From Comamonadaceae bacterium (lineage in GTDB: Bacteria > Pseudomonadota > Gammaproteobacteria > Burkholderiales > Burkholderiaceae_C): a stretch of DNA of 64,000 nucleotides. Positions within the stretch are counted from its first letter, which is position 1, and each line of letters opens with the position of its first letter. The stretch is from contig JAIXUG010000014.1 in NCBI GenBank assembly GCA_027484105.1, positions 117,181 to 181,180 of the forward strand. Reading direction: 5' to 3'. The translations under genes were made by a program, and so were the position numbers. Below, piece after piece: positions 8,025-17,280 of this stretch. Under the pieces are notes generated by a model. It ran no database searches. It was given only the letters and a program-made list of their open reading frames with translations, and was not told the origin of the DNA.

Positions 8025-9308
8025 TCAGCGGCTGGCTTTGTCCAGTGCCTGGTCGATGTCCCACAAGATGTCGTCCAGATGCTCCAGGCCCACCGAGATG
8101 CGCACCATGTCGGGCGGCACGCCTGCGGCCAATTGCTGGGCTTCGTCCAGCTGGCGGTGCGTGGTGCTGGCGGGGTGGCTGATCAGGGTGCGGGTGTCGC
8201 CGATGTTGACCAGGTGGCTCATGAACTGGGCCGACTCGATGAAGGTCACGCCCTGCGCCAAACCGCCTTTGACGCCAAAGGACAGCAAGCCCGAGGCGCC
8301 GCGCATCTGGCGCTGCATCAGGGTGTGCTGCGGGTGGTCGGGCAAGCCGGGGTAATTGACCCAGGCCACTCGCGGGTCGGCCTGCAAAAACTTCGCCACA
8401 CCCAAAGCGTTGTCGCAGTGCTTTTGCATGCGCAGCGGCAGGGTTTCAACGCCTTGCAAAATTTGCCAGGCGCTCATGGGGCTGAGCGCCGCGCCAAACA
8501 CTCGCAGGCTTTCCATGCGGCAGCGCATGGTGAAGCCAAAGTCGCCAAAGGTCTCGTAAAACTTCACGCCGTGGTAACCCTTGGACGGCTCGGTCATGCC
8601 CGGAAACTTGCCGTTGTCCCAAGGGAACTTGCCCCCTTCGACCACCACGCCGCCCAAGGTGGTGCCGTGGCCCGCCAGGTATTTGGTGGCCGAATGCACC
8701 ACGATGTCGGCCCCCAGCGACAGAGGCTGGCACAGCAGCGGGCTGGGCACGGTGTTGTCGATGATCAGCGGCACGCCGTGCGCGTGGGCCACCTCGGCCA
8801 CGGCCGCGATGTCCAGCACCACCATGCTCGGGTTGCCCAGGCTTTCGGCGTACACCGCCCGAGTGTTGGGGCGCATGGCGGCGGCAAAGGCCTCGGGTTG
8901 GGTCGCGTCCACAAAGGTGGTCTCGATGCCGAACTTGGCCAGGCTCACGGCCAGCATCGTCACCGAGCCGCCGTACAAAGCCCCAGCGGCCACCACATGG
9001 TCGCCCGACTGCAAGATGGTCATCAGCGCCATGGTTTCGGCCGCCATGCCCGAGGCACTGGCCACCCCGGCGCGCCCGCCTTCGAGTGCGGCCACGCGTT
9101 CTTCGAGCACCGCCACCGTGGGGTTGCTCAGGCGCGAATACACATTGCCAAAGGTTTGCAGGTTGAAGAGAGATGCCGCGTGTTCGGCGCTGTCAAACAC
9201 AAAGCTGCTGGTCTGGTAAATCGGCAGGGCGCGTGCGCCGGTGGCCGCATCGGGGATCTGCCCGGCGTGGATGGCGAGGGTCTCGGGGTGGAATTGGCGG
9301 TCGGTCAT
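8025..9308 (-). CDS. metY: O-acetyl-/O-succinylhomoserine sulfhydrylase (Cys/Met metabolism PLP enzyme)
   Basis: 427 residues, the normal length for MetY. It is a pyridoxal-phosphate enzyme of fold type I. The PLP lysine lies in VHSATKYLAGHGTTLGG, and the aspartate that binds the pyridine nitrogen is in PLIIDNTVPSPLL. Other landmarks are ALPIYQTSSFVF, YSRLSNPT and SASGMAAETMA near the N-terminus, and the C-terminal RISVGLEHLDDILWDIDQAL. The enzyme adds sulfide to an activated homoserine to give homocysteine, in methionine biosynthesis or sulfur assimilation in the cytoplasm. O-acetyl versus O-succinyl specificity is not decided by these motifs. It is a single gene; a homocysteine methyltransferase module lies separately at 22.7 kb. 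Confidence 0.9.
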   Translation of the reverse strand: MTDRQFHPETLAIHAGQIPDAATGARALPIYQTSSFVFDSAEHAASLFNLQTFGNVYSRLSNPTVAVLEERVAALEGGRAGVASASGMAAETMALMTILQSGDHVVAAGALYGGSVTMLAVSLAKFGIETTFVDATQPEAFAAAMRPNTRAVYAESLGNPSMVVLDIAAVAEVAHAHGVPLIIDNTVPSPLLCQPLSLGADIVVHSATKYLAGHGTTLGGVVVEGGKFPWDNGKFPGMTEPSKGYHGVKFYETFGDFGFTMRCRMESLRVFGAALSPMSAWQILQGVETLPLRMQKHCDNALGVAKFLQADPRVAWVNYPGLPDHPQHTLMQRQMRGASGLLSFGVKGGLAQGVTFIESAQFMSHLVNIGDTRTLISHPASTTHRQLDEAQQLAAGVPPDMVRISVGLEHLDDILWDIDQALDKASR

Positions 9309-9315
9309 GGTCTTT

Positions 9316-9783
9316 TTATACCAGCCGCCGTGCAGAAATGATCCCGGTGTTCACGCCCACCCAGTTCAGGCCCCCGAACAGCCGAGCGTGTTCGATCTTC
9401 ACGCAGCGGTTGGTCACCGAATCCAGCCCGGATTGGCGGGCCAGTGCATCGGCCTCGGGGTTGGCCACCCCCAGTTGTTGCCACAGGCACTTGGCGCCGA
9501 TCTGCACCGCCTGCTCGGCAATCGGTAACACATCCTCGCTGCGGCGAAACACATCGACCATGTCCACTTGGAAAGGAATGTCGCTCAGGCTGGCGTAACA
9601 GCGTTCACCGAGGATCTCGCCGCCCGCATAGCGCGGGTTGACGGGCACGATGCGAAAGCCGTGTGACTGCATGTACTTGGCCGCGAAGTAGCTGGGCCGG
9701 TGCCACTCGGCCGACAAGCCCACCACGGCGATGGTGTGGCAAGTTTTGAGGATGCGCCGCAGCGCGTGCAAATCGTTGTGCAT
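9316..9783 (-). CDS. CoA-binding domain protein (YccU-like)
   Basis: 155 residues forming a single Rossmann-type CoA-binding domain. Visible elements are TIAVVGLSAEWHRPSYFAAKYM, the VNPRYAGGEILGERCYASLSDIP stretch, MVDVFRRSEDV, and a C-terminal CVKIEHARL segment. Small stand-alone proteins of this type bind coenzyme A; their cellular job is not known. The gene is followed 7 nt later by metY and preceded 18 nt away by the MFS transporter gene, all on the minus strand, so the three may form one transcript. No functional link between them is evident. Confidence 0.85.
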   Translation of the reverse strand: MHNDLHALRRILKTCHTIAVVGLSAEWHRPSYFAAKYMQSHGFRIVPVNPRYAGGEILGERCYASLSDIPFQVDMVDVFRRSEDVLPIAEQAVQIGAKCLWQQLGVANPEADALARQSGLDSVTNRCVKIEHARLFGGLNWVGVNTGIISARRLV

Positions 9784-9801
9784 GCCAGTCCTTCTTTCCG
9801 T

Positions 9802-11001
9802 TCAATACTGCGCCAAGCCGCTGCGCTTCATCTGGTGCGAGGCCCAGGTGGCGCACAGCGACAGCACGCCGCACACCGCCATCACGCCCAAATAATGGCC
9901 GTTCCAATCGAATGCGGCCCCCGCCAGCACCGGACCCAGCAAGTTGCCCAAGGCCGCGCCGCTGTAGAGCGTGCCCACCACGCTGGCCACCGATTTGCCG
10001 CCAAAGTAGTCCATGCAAATGGCGGGCAAGAGCGACACGATGCTGCCGTAACTCAGGCCAAACCACAGGGCAAACAAAGCCAGCAGCGCATGGCCACCCG
10101 CCAAAGCCCACAGCACATACGAAGCGCCCATGGACAGCTGCATCAGCACCAGGGTTTGGGCCCGCCCCAGCCGGTCGGCCACCAAGCCAATGGCAAAGCG
10201 CCCGACCAGGCTGCCCACACCGATCAAACCGACCAAGCCCACCGCCAGCGCTTCGCTCAGGCCCAAATCGCGGGCCGAAGCCGACACGTGCGCGAACGGG
10301 ATGAACATGACGGGCGAAGCCAACACCGTGGCCAGGTACAGCCAGCGGAAGGTGGGGCTGCGCAAGGTCTCGCGCAAGCTCAGGCCCGTGGCCGAGCCGC
10401 CTGCACCCGGACCGCCTGTTGCGCTGGACGGTGCTGCAGGCGCACGCCGCAACAAAGCCGCCGCCAACAAACCCAGCACCAACACGCCCAGCGCCAAGAC
10501 CTGCATCGCCTCGCGCCAGGGCATGCTGCCCATCGCCATGGCCACCAGCACCGGCACCAGCAAGGTGCCCGCGCCCACGCCCGAGCTGGCAATGCCCCCG
10601 GCCAAGCCGCGCCGGGTGGTGAACCAAGGCTGCACGCTGGCAATCGACGGGGTGTAAACCAGGGCAATGCCCAAGCCCACCAGCAAGCCATAACTCACAT
10701 ACACCGCCAGCAAGGATGTGGCCCAACTGGTGGCCAGCAAACCCAGCGCAATGAGCGCCATGCCTGCTGAGCACACGATGCGTGGGCCAAAGCGGTCGGC
10801 CAGCATGCCGCCGCCTGCACCCAACACAAAATAAACAAAGCCCGACAGGCCAAAAATCCAGGACACATCGGCCCGCTGCGCCGAGAACTCGACGGCGAAC
10901 GATTCAAAAAACGCCGCGAACGAATACGACACCCCAAAGATCACGGCCAGGCACACAAAGGTGGCCCAAACCACCACCCAGGCGTAGGGGGTTTCTTTCA
11001 T
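9802..11001 (-). CDS. MFS transporter (oxalate/formate-antiporter-like)
   Basis: A major facilitator superfamily inner-membrane transporter of 399 residues with twelve predicted hydrophobic segments. The loop 2-3 signature reads GGGMLADRFGPRIV and the equivalent in the second half is FAIGLVADRLGRAQTLV. An ALVYTPSIASVQPWFTTRRGLAGG stretch resembles the oxalate/formate antiporter and monocarboxylate subfamilies. A long hydrophilic loop rich in Ala/Gly lies in the middle. I chose the ATG before KETPYAWVV because the upstream alternative (11028) adds only nine unlikely residues. It is divergent from the TPR-methyltransferase gene. The substrate is probably a carboxylate, by family resemblance only. 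Confidence 0.85.
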   Translation of the reverse strand: MKETPYAWVVVWATFVCLAVIFGVSYSFAAFFESFAVEFSAQRADVSWIFGLSGFVYFVLGAGGGMLADRFGPRIVCSAGMALIALGLLATSWATSLLAVYVSYGLLVGLGIALVYTPSIASVQPWFTTRRGLAGGIASSGVGAGTLLVPVLVAMAMGSMPWREAMQVLALGVLVLGLLAAALLRRAPAAPSSATGGPGAGGSATGLSLRETLRSPTFRWLYLATVLASPVMFIPFAHVSASARDLGLSEALAVGLVGLIGVGSLVGRFAIGLVADRLGRAQTLVLMQLSMGASYVLWALAGGHALLALFALWFGLSYGSIVSLLPAICMDYFGGKSVASVVGTLYSGAALGNLLGPVLAGAAFDWNGHYLGVMAVCGVLSLCATWASHQMKRSGLAQY

Positions 11002-11094
11002 GGTGTCTCCGGTGTTCGCATGTTGCAAAGCATTGTGCCTCGACCCGGTGCAGGGCCCTCGGAGGATGCGCTCGCCTGTGTCACACTGGCGCGC

Positions 11095-12294
11095 ATGGAC
11101 TCCTCACTCGAACAAGCCCGCCAGGCATTTCTGGACGGCGTTGAACAGTTTGAACGCCACCAATATGAGGCGGCGGCCTCCCTTTTTGAACGGGCTTTGC
11201 AGCTGGCACCGGGCAGACCCTCGGTGTTGATGAACCTGGGCGCCTGCTGCGTGCAATTGGGCTGCTTTGAGCGGGCCGACGAGTGCCTGCGCCAAGCCTT
11301 GGCAGCCGATGACCAGCAGTGCGACGCCTGGGTGGCTTGGGGCGTCACGCAGATGGCTTTGGGCCAATGGCCACAGGCCCTGCACAGCCACGAGCAGGCG
11401 CGTGCTTTGGGCGCCGATGGCGCCGATTTTTGTTTGCGCTGGGGCCAGTGCCTGGCGCATGCCGGGCAGCTGCCACAAGCGGTGCAGGCTTTTGACCAAG
11501 CCTTGGTGCACGCGCCCCACTTGGCCGAGGCCTGGAGCCAGCGTGCCCATGCCCAGCGTGACATGGGCCAGACCGCTGCAGCGATTGCGGGCTACCAACA
11601 AGCGCTGGCGCTCGGGGCTGACCCGCAGCTGCACCGCTATTACCTGTCTGCCTTGAGCCCCGATCAGCCGGTGGTGAACGCGCCAGCGGCCTATGTCGAA
11701 AAACTCTTTGACCAATACGCCGACGACTTCGAGGCGCACCTGGTGGGGCAACTGGGTTACCAAGGCCACAGCGTGTTGCTGCAGCATCTGCCTGCGGACC
11801 CGGCTGTGCGTTTTGAACGGGTGTGGGACTTGGGCTGCGGCACCGGCTTGTGCGGCACCTTGATCCGTCCTCGCGCCCAGCATTTGATCGGCGTGGACTT
11901 GTCTTCGCTCATGGTGGCCAAGGCCCGCGCGCTGGGGGTGTACGACAGCCTGCATGCGCAGGAGTTGGTGGCCTTCATGCAGCAGACCACCGAGCCAGCC
12001 GACTTGGTGCTGGCGGCCGATGTGTTCATTTATGTGGGCTGGCTGGAGGCGGTTTTTGAGGCCCTGAGCCCCCGTGTGCGTTCGGGCGGCTGGCTGGCCC
12101 TGACCGTGGAAGAGGCCGATCCGGGTTTTGAAGTGCAGCTGCACAGCAGCTTGCGTTACGCGCACGCTCTGCCGTATTTGCAAAAGCTCGCCGCAGAGCA
12201 CGGTTGGCAATGGGCCAAGGTGCACCGCGCGCCCTTGCGGCTGGACCAAGCCCAGCCTCTCATGGGTGCTTATGTTTATCTGCAAAAAACCTGA
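11095..12294 (+). CDS. TPR-repeat protein with C-terminal SAM-dependent methyltransferase domain
   Basis: 399 residues. The N-terminal half (about 1-185) is a row of tetratricopeptide repeats, recognisable from periodic alanine/glycine/tyrosine helices such as AAASLFERALQLAPGRPSVLMNLG and AVQAFDQALVHAPHLAEAWSQRA. The C-terminal half is a class I methyltransferase: motif I is VWDLGCGTGLCGTLI, followed by IGVDLSSLMVAKARALGVYD and the acidic ADLVLAADVFIYVG block. TPRs normally mediate protein contacts, so the target is likely a protein or a complex-bound substrate. The start is placed at the ATG before DSSLEQARQAFLDG; an upstream ATG at 11020 would run into the divergent gene's leader. The exact substrate is unknown. 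Confidence 0.85.
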   Translation: MDSSLEQARQAFLDGVEQFERHQYEAAASLFERALQLAPGRPSVLMNLGACCVQLGCFERADECLRQALAADDQQCDAWVAWGVTQMALGQWPQALHSHEQARALGADGADFCLRWGQCLAHAGQLPQAVQAFDQALVHAPHLAEAWSQRAHAQRDMGQTAAAIAGYQQALALGADPQLHRYYLSALSPDQPVVNAPAAYVEKLFDQYADDFEAHLVGQLGYQGHSVLLQHLPADPAVRFERVWDLGCGTGLCGTLIRPRAQHLIGVDLSSLMVAKARALGVYDSLHAQELVAFMQQTTEPADLVLAADVFIYVGWLEAVFEALSPRVRSGGWLALTVEEADPGFEVQLHSSLRYAHALPYLQKLAAEHGWQWAKVHRAPLRLDQAQPLMGAYVYLQKT

Positions 12295-12339
12295 CAATGG
12301 CGAATCCCCCGTCATGGCCCTGCCAGGAGAACCTCGCTC

Positions 12340-12876
12340 ATGAACGCACAGGAACGCGACCAACTTCAGCAATTTTTGGCCAGCTTGCGCCAGCAGCGAG
12401 TCCAGGCCAAAGACCCGGTGGCCGATGGCCTCATCCGTGACGCCCTGGCCTCGCAAGCCGATGCCACTTACCTTTTGGTGCAGCGGGCCATGGCCTTGAG
12501 CTTGGCACTGCAAGCCACGCAAAACCGATTGCAGCAATTGCAAGCCTCATCGGCTGCGGCGCTGAAAGCCTCGGAGGCCGCCAACCCTGATGTCAGCGCC
12601 GTGCCCGCTCAGGTGCAGGCGCCCGTGCCAGCCGCTGGTGCCACTGCGGCGCCACCCAGCCTGTGGATGCGGGGCTTGGTGGGGCAAGTGGGCGGCACAG
12701 CGCTTGGCGTGGCCGCGGGCGTGGTGGCGGGTGGCGCTGTGTTGCAAGGCCTGCAAGCCTTGTGGGGATCGGACGCGGCTTCGCCCGATTTGGCCCAAGG
12801 CTCCGCAGGGGGTTTGTCCACCGCCGCGCCGGATGCGGGCGACGGCCTGTGGGATTTGGGCGACGACTGGACCTGA
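12340..12876 (+). CDS. DUF2076 family protein
   Basis: 178 residues. The N-terminal helical block MNAQERDQLQQFLASLRQQR, the ADGLIRDALASQADATYLLVQRAM segment and the coiled-coil-like stretch after it match DUF2076 proteins. A proline/alanine linker (about residues 85-108) is followed by a glycine-rich hydrophobic segment (GTALGVAAGVVAGGAVLQGL) and an acidic, low-complexity C-terminus ending in GLWDLGDDW. The family has been described as periplasmic or membrane-associated, but no signal peptide is seen here and the function is unknown. An AGGAGA ribosome site precedes the ATG. It is convergent with the Hsp70-like gene. Confidence 0.8.
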   Translation: MNAQERDQLQQFLASLRQQRVQAKDPVADGLIRDALASQADATYLLVQRAMALSLALQATQNRLQQLQASSAAALKASEAANPDVSAVPAQVQAPVPAAGATAAPPSLWMRGLVGQVGGTALGVAAGVVAGGAVLQGLQALWGSDAASPDLAQGSAGGLSTAAPDAGDGLWDLGDDWT

Positions 12877-12915
12877 GTTCAAGCGCCGCCTTCAGCGGCA
12901 GTTACAGCGGAGGTT

Positions 12916-14169
12916 TTATTGGCTATAGGCCAAGCCCAGCGCCACGCCGCCAAACAAATCGCCTTCCACCACGGGCACACCCGCAAATTCGGCCTGCAGG
13001 GTCTGCTGGAACGTGCTCAAGGCCGATGACCCGCCCGTCAGGTAAACCGCATCCAGCGATGAACCCGTGAGGCCTGCGCGCTGCACGCACTCGCGCGCAC
13101 AGGCCACGGTGCGGCCCAACAAATCGTGCAGTTGCGCTGGCATGTCGCCCGCACTCAAGCGCGCTTGCAAACCGGGCGCCAACACCGACAGGTCAATGCC
13201 TGTGTCAGCCCGGCTGACCGAGCAGCGGATTTTGGCCTGCTCCACCTCGTGCGCGATGTGGTGGCCGTGGCGCTCGGTCAACACTTGCATCAAGCGTTCG
13301 TGAAGGTGCATGTCGCTGTAATTGCTGCGCAGCGTTTTGGCGTGGGCAATGGCTTTGGCTTGGTATTGCCAGTGGATCAGGTGCCAGGTGGCCAGGTCAA
13401 AAAACACGCGGCTGGGCACTTCGCGCTGTTCAGGGCCGATGTGTTTGTAGCCCAGCAGCGGCATGACCTGCGCCAAATTCAGTTGCCGGTCGTAATCGGT
13501 GCCGCCAATGTGCACGCCCGTGGTGGCCAAGATGTCACGGCTTCGGTCGGCGTGCCGCATGCGCTCAGGCCCCAAGCGCACCACCGTGAAGTCCGAGGTG
13601 CCGCCCCCCAAGTCCACCACCAGCACGGTGCTTTCTTTCGTCAGGCGCTGCTCGTAATCCAGCGCGGCGGCAATCGGCTCCAGCTGAAACGACACCTCGT
13701 CAAAGCCCACCGACAGCACCGCCTGGCGCAGCGAGGCCTCGGCCTGTGCGTCGCGCTCGGGGTCGTCGTCCACAAAGTGCACCGGCCTGCCCATCACCAC
13801 GCGGCGTGGTGCGCTGCCCAAGTGCTGCGTGGCGCGCTCGCGCAGGGTGGCCAAAAAGGTGGCGATGATGTCCTGAAAGCTGATCTGCTGGTGCCCAATT
13901 TGCGTGGTCTCCAGCAGCAGCGGGCTGCCCAGCAGGCTTTTGAGCGAACGCATCAAGCGGCCCTCAGTGCCTTCCAGGTAGTGCTTCAGGGCGTCGCGCC
14001 CAAAGTGGGTGCTGCTGTCTTCGGCGTTGTAGAACACCGCCGTGGGCATGGCCAGGGCCTCACCCTCCAGCGCGATCAGGCGCGCACGGCCCTCGGGGCC
14101 CAGCCAGGCCATGGCGGAGTTGGAGGTGCCGAAATCGATGCCGAGCGTGCCAGCGGGGGAAGAAGTCAT
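12916..14169 (-). CDS. Hsp70-family protein (YegD-like)
   Basis: 417 residues, containing only the actin-fold ATPase half of an Hsp70 without a full substrate-binding domain, as in E. coli YegD. The phosphate-1 motif is GIDFGTSNSAMAWLG at the N-terminus, phosphate-2 is LVVDLGGGTSDFTVVRLG, and the adenosine motif is VYLTGGSSALSTFQQTL near the C-terminus. These are cytoplasmic chaperone-like ATPases whose clients are not defined. The start is set at the ATG before TSSPAGTLGIDFG; the longer alternative at 14235 adds residues encoded by a short direct repeat (GCGAAAGTGCTGTG, twice in 14188-14216). No DnaJ or GrpE gene is nearby. Confidence 0.85.
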   Translation of the reverse strand: MTSSPAGTLGIDFGTSNSAMAWLGPEGRARLIALEGEALAMPTAVFYNAEDSSTHFGRDALKHYLEGTEGRLMRSLKSLLGSPLLLETTQIGHQQISFQDIIATFLATLRERATQHLGSAPRRVVMGRPVHFVDDDPERDAQAEASLRQAVLSVGFDEVSFQLEPIAAALDYEQRLTKESTVLVVDLGGGTSDFTVVRLGPERMRHADRSRDILATTGVHIGGTDYDRQLNLAQVMPLLGYKHIGPEQREVPSRVFFDLATWHLIHWQYQAKAIAHAKTLRSNYSDMHLHERLMQVLTERHGHHIAHEVEQAKIRCSVSRADTGIDLSVLAPGLQARLSAGDMPAQLHDLLGRTVACARECVQRAGLTGSSLDAVYLTGGSSALSTFQQTLQAEFAGVPVVEGDLFGGVALGLAYSQ

Positions 14170-14330
14170 GTGAAAGGGAAGGTGCTGAGGCGAAAGTGCT
14201 GTGGCGAAAGTGCTGTGGAAGAGATGGCAAGCCAAAGCGCTGACCGTCGAAGGACTGTGGATTCTGCCACTGTCAGCCCTGTCAAATCGGGGAGAATCGG
14301 CGTTGTTTCATTTTTGACCACGCACACCCC

Positions 14331-14591
14331 ATGTCCGACGCCACCACCCCAACAGACGCCCGCCCCGCATTGCCCGACCGCCTGGCGATCGACACCCGCA
14401 GCCCGCACCATGTGCGCGCCGTGTTCGAGCACGACATTGGCATCCGCTTCAATGGCAAGGACCGCAACGACGTTGAGGAATACTGCATCAGCGAAGGCTG
14501 GGTGCGCGTGCCCGCAGGCAAGACGCTGGACCGCAAAGGCCAGCCCTTGCTGATCAAGCTCAAGGGCAAGGTCGAAGCGTTTTACCGCTGA
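14331..14591 (+). CDS. DUF3297 family small protein
   Basis: 86 residues. The core RLAIDTRSPHHVRAVFEHD, IGIRFNGKDRNDVEEYCISE and GWVRVPAGKTLDRKGQPL fits the DUF3297 family, short conserved proteobacterial proteins with no known function. The first ~15 residues are a variable proline/alanine-rich tail. It lies 8 nt upstream of the CoA transferase gene and probably shares its transcript. It is divergent from the Hsp70-like gene. Confidence 0.8.
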   Translation: MSDATTPTDARPALPDRLAIDTRSPHHVRAVFEHDIGIRFNGKDRNDVEEYCISEGWVRVPAGKTLDRKGQPLLIKLKGKVEAFYR

Positions 14592-14599
14592 ATTGGCGC

Positions 14600-15799
14600 A
14601 TGACCGAAGCGGCACGCCAACTCCCGCTCGAAGGCCTGCGCGTCGTCGAGTTCACCCACATGGTCATGGGCCCCACCTGCGGCATGGTGCTGGCCGACAT
14701 GGGGGCCGAAGTCATCAAGGTCGAGCCCATCGAGGGCGACCGCACACGGCATTTGTTGGGTTCGGGCGCGGGGTTTTTCCCCATGTTCAACCGCAACAAA
14801 AAGAGCATCCAGCTCAACCTGCAAAACCCCGAGGGGGCCGAGATGGCGCGCCGCCTGTGCGCCACGGCCGACGTGGTGGCCGAAAACTTCAAGCCTGGCT
14901 CCATGGCCAAGTACGGCTTGGACTATGTCAGCCTGTCAGCCGCCAACCCCAAGTTGATTTACGCCAGCCTCAAAGGCTTTTTGCCGGGGCCGTATGACCA
15001 CCGCACCGCGCTCGACGAGGTGGTGCAAATGATGGGTGGCCTGGCTTACATGACAGGCCGCCCCGGCGACCCGCTGCGCGCAGGCACCAGCGTGAACGAC
15101 ATCATGGGCGGCATGTTCGGCGCCATTGGCGTGCTGGGCGCACTCATCCAGCGCGGCATCACCGGGCGCGGGCAAGAGATCCAGTCGGCGCTCTTTGAGA
15201 ACAACGTCTTTTTGGTGGGCCAGCACATGCTGCAGTACGCCATCACCGGCAAAGCGGCCGAGCCCATGCCCAACCGCATCTCGGCCTGGGCGGTGTACGA
15301 CGTGTTCACCGTCAAAAACGGCGAGCAAATCTTTTTGGCCGCCGTGAGCGACGCGCAGTGGGCCACCTTCTGCGACGTGCTGGGCTTTGCCGACCTCAAG
15401 GCCGATGCGCGCTACAGCAGCAACAACGCCCGCGTGTCCTTGCGTGCTGAGCTGATGCCGGATTTGCGCCGCCGCTTGGAGGTCTTCACCGCCGCTGAGC
15501 TCACCGCCATTTTTGAAAAAGCAGGCCTGCCCTTTGCGCCCATCGTCAAACCCGAAGAGCTGTTTGACGACCCGCACCTTCAGGCCACTGGCGGCTTGGC
15601 CGAAGTGCGCCTGTCTGATGGCCCCAAAGCGGGACAGACCGCACCTGCCGCCTTGTTGCCCTTCACCATGGGCGGGCAACGCCTGGGCGTGCGCCACCAG
15701 CCGCCCACGAAAGGTGAGAACACCGACGAGCTGCTGCAAAGCTTGGGCCTGAGCGCGGCAGACATCGCCCGTTTGCGCAGCATCCATGCGGTCGCTTGA
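14600..15799 (+). CDS. CaiB/BaiF family (class III) CoA transferase
   Basis: 399 residues, the usual length for the family, which moves coenzyme A between carboxylic acids through an aspartyl-CoA thioester. Seen here are LEGLRVVEFTHMVMGPTCGMVLADMGAEVIKVEP at the N-terminus (first 20 residues diagnostic), the NRNKKSIQLNLQNPEG block, VVAENFKPGSMAKYGLDY, and the catalytic region TALDEVVQMMGGLAYMTG, whose Asp is the likely nucleophile. GRGQEIQSALFENNVFLV follows. It may be co-transcribed with the DUF3297 gene. Acceptor and donor acids cannot be told from sequence, and no CoA lyase or dehydrogenase is adjacent. Confidence 0.9.
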   Translation: MTEAARQLPLEGLRVVEFTHMVMGPTCGMVLADMGAEVIKVEPIEGDRTRHLLGSGAGFFPMFNRNKKSIQLNLQNPEGAEMARRLCATADVVAENFKPGSMAKYGLDYVSLSAANPKLIYASLKGFLPGPYDHRTALDEVVQMMGGLAYMTGRPGDPLRAGTSVNDIMGGMFGAIGVLGALIQRGITGRGQEIQSALFENNVFLVGQHMLQYAITGKAAEPMPNRISAWAVYDVFTVKNGEQIFLAAVSDAQWATFCDVLGFADLKADARYSSNNARVSLRAELMPDLRRRLEVFTAAELTAIFEKAGLPFAPIVKPEELFDDPHLQATGGLAEVRLSDGPKAGQTAPAALLPFTMGGQRLGVRHQPPTKGENTDELLQSLGLSAADIARLRSIHAVA

Positions 15800-15979
15800 T
15801 GTTTTGGGGCAGGGTTTCAGTGCTTGACACACTGAGCGCCAGAGACGACCATCAGCCCATGTCCATCCAGGTATTGATTTTCGGCATCCACCTCGCCCGC
15901 AGCACGCGGGGCAAGCCTTGCGCACCGCCGCAGGGTTTTTAACATCCCCCCAGTTTTGTTTGACCGATATCCATTCGGG

Positions 15980-16001
15980 CCGCGCTCAATCTGCAGCGCG
16001 G
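15980..16001 (+). promoter_or_regulatory. Hairpin in the hppD leader
   Basis: CCGCGCT (15980-15986) and AGCGCGG (15995-16001) form a 7-bp stem, 24 nt upstream of the hppD start and before its GGAG ribosome site. It could affect leader folding or be an operator half-site pair. No known riboswitch is recognised in the 225-bp gap. Confidence 0.3.
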
Positions 16002-16025
16002 TCCTGCTTTTCACTGGAGACTTTC

Positions 16026-17105
16026 ATGGCCGATTTGTTTGAAAACCCCATGGGCCTGTGCGGCTTCGAGTTCGTCGAGTTTGCATCCCCCACCCCCAAC
16101 ACTTTGGAGCCGCTGTTCGAGCAGATGGGCTTCTCGCTGGTGGCCAAGCACCGGTCCAAAGACGTGGTGCTCTACCGCCAGGGTGACATCAACTTCATTG
16201 TCAACCGCGAGCCCAAAAGCCTGGCCGGGTACTTTGCCGCCGAGCACGGCCCTTGTGCTTGTGCGCTGGCGTTTCGCGTCAAGGACTCGCACAAGGCGTA
16301 TGCGCGCGCCCTCGAATTGGGCGCACAACCGGTGGATGTGCCCACTGGCCCCATGGAGCTGCGCCTGCCCGCCATCAAGGGCATTGGCGGCGCGCCCTTG
16401 TATTTGATCGACCGGTTTGAAGACGGCAAAAGCATCTACGACATCGACTTTGAATTCATCGACGGCGTGGACCGCCACCCGCCGGGCCACGGCCTCAAGC
16501 TCATCGACCACATGACGCACAACGTCTACAAAGGGCGCATGGCTTACTGGAGCGGCTTTTATGAAAAGCTGTTCAACTTTCAAGAGATTCGCTACTTTGA
16601 TATCAAGGGCGAGTACACGGGCTTGACCAGCCAGGCCATGATGGCGCCGGACGGCATGATCCGCATCCCGCTGAACGAAGAGTCGGGCAAGACCGGCGGG
16701 CAGATCGAAGAATTCTTGATGCAGTTCAACGGCGAAGGCATCCAGCACATTGCGCTGCTGACCGACGACCTTTTGAAAAGCGTGGACGCGCTGCAGATGG
16801 CGGGCATACCGCTCATGACCGCGCCCAACGACATCTATTACGAGATGCTCGAAGAGCGCCTGCCGGGCCATGGCGAGCCCGTGGCCGAGCTGCAGGCGCG
16901 CGGCATCTTGATGGACGGATCCACCGCCAATGGTGAAAAGCGCTTGCTGCTGCAAATCTTCAGCCAAACCCTGCTGGGCCCGGTGTTCTTTGAATTCATC
17001 CAGCGCAAAGCCGACGAAGGCTTTGGCGAAGGCAACTTCAAGGCGCTGTTTGAAAGCCTGGAGCGCGACCAGATTCGGCGGGGGGCGATTCAGGTGGATG
17101 CCTGA
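16026..17105 (+). CDS. hppD: 4-hydroxyphenylpyruvate dioxygenase
   Basis: 359 residues, start ATG preceded by GGAG at 7 nt. It is a non-heme iron dioxygenase with two VOC domains that converts 4-hydroxyphenylpyruvate to homogentisate in tyrosine catabolism. The expected iron ligands are present: His162 (IDHMTHNV), His241 ([11 protein letters not shown]) and Glu323 (FFEFIQRK). These align one residue off the His161/His240/Glu322 set of the Pseudomonas enzyme. The C-terminal helix region [18 protein letters not shown] is intact. No homogentisate dioxygenase or fumarylacetoacetase of the tyrosine pathway is adjacent; the FAH-family gene at 37.3 kb belongs to a different operon. Immediately after its stop lies a fragment resembling recQ. 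Confidence 0.95.
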   Translation: MADLFENPMGLCGFEFVEFASPTPNTLEPLFEQMGFSLVAKHRSKDVVLYRQGDINFIVNREPKSLAGYFAAEHGPCACALAFRVKDSHKAYARALELGAQPVDVPTGPMELRLPAIKGIGGAPLYLIDRFEDGKSIYDIDFEFIDGVDRHPPGHGLKLIDHMTHNVYKGRMAYWSGFYEKLFNFQEIRYFDIKGEYTGLTSQAMMAPDGMIRIPLNEESGKTGGQIEEFLMQFNGEGIQHIALLTDDLLKSVDALQMAGIPLMTAPNDIYYEMLEERLPGHGEPVAELQARGILMDGSTANGEKRLLLQIFSQTLLGPVFFEFIQRKADEGFGEGNFKALFESLERDQIRRGAIQVDA

Positions 17106-17110
17106 TCAAT

Positions 17111-17160
17111 CCGCTGATGCCTTGCAGCTGCGCCAAGCTCTGGGGTGCGGCCTTGGCGAT
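17111..17160 (-). pseudogene. recQ HRDC-domain fragment
   Basis: Fifty bases starting 6 nt after the hppD stop match the 3' region of the intact recQ (20033-20082) with 7 differences by my count. On the minus strand both encode [15 protein letters not shown], the helicase-and-RNase-D C-terminal (HRDC) core. The differences are mostly synonymous, so this is a diverged copy. It marks one edge of the rearranged segment between hppD and recQ. Confidence 0.7.
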
Positions 17161-17280
17161 TCGCTTGAGTGAGGGGTAGGCCTCGCTCCAAGCCCAAGCC
17201 TAGGGTTTGTACGGGGATTATTTGCACTGAGCGCGTTGTCCGAGAAAATCGCGCCGTGCAACATCAACCAGGAGTATGAA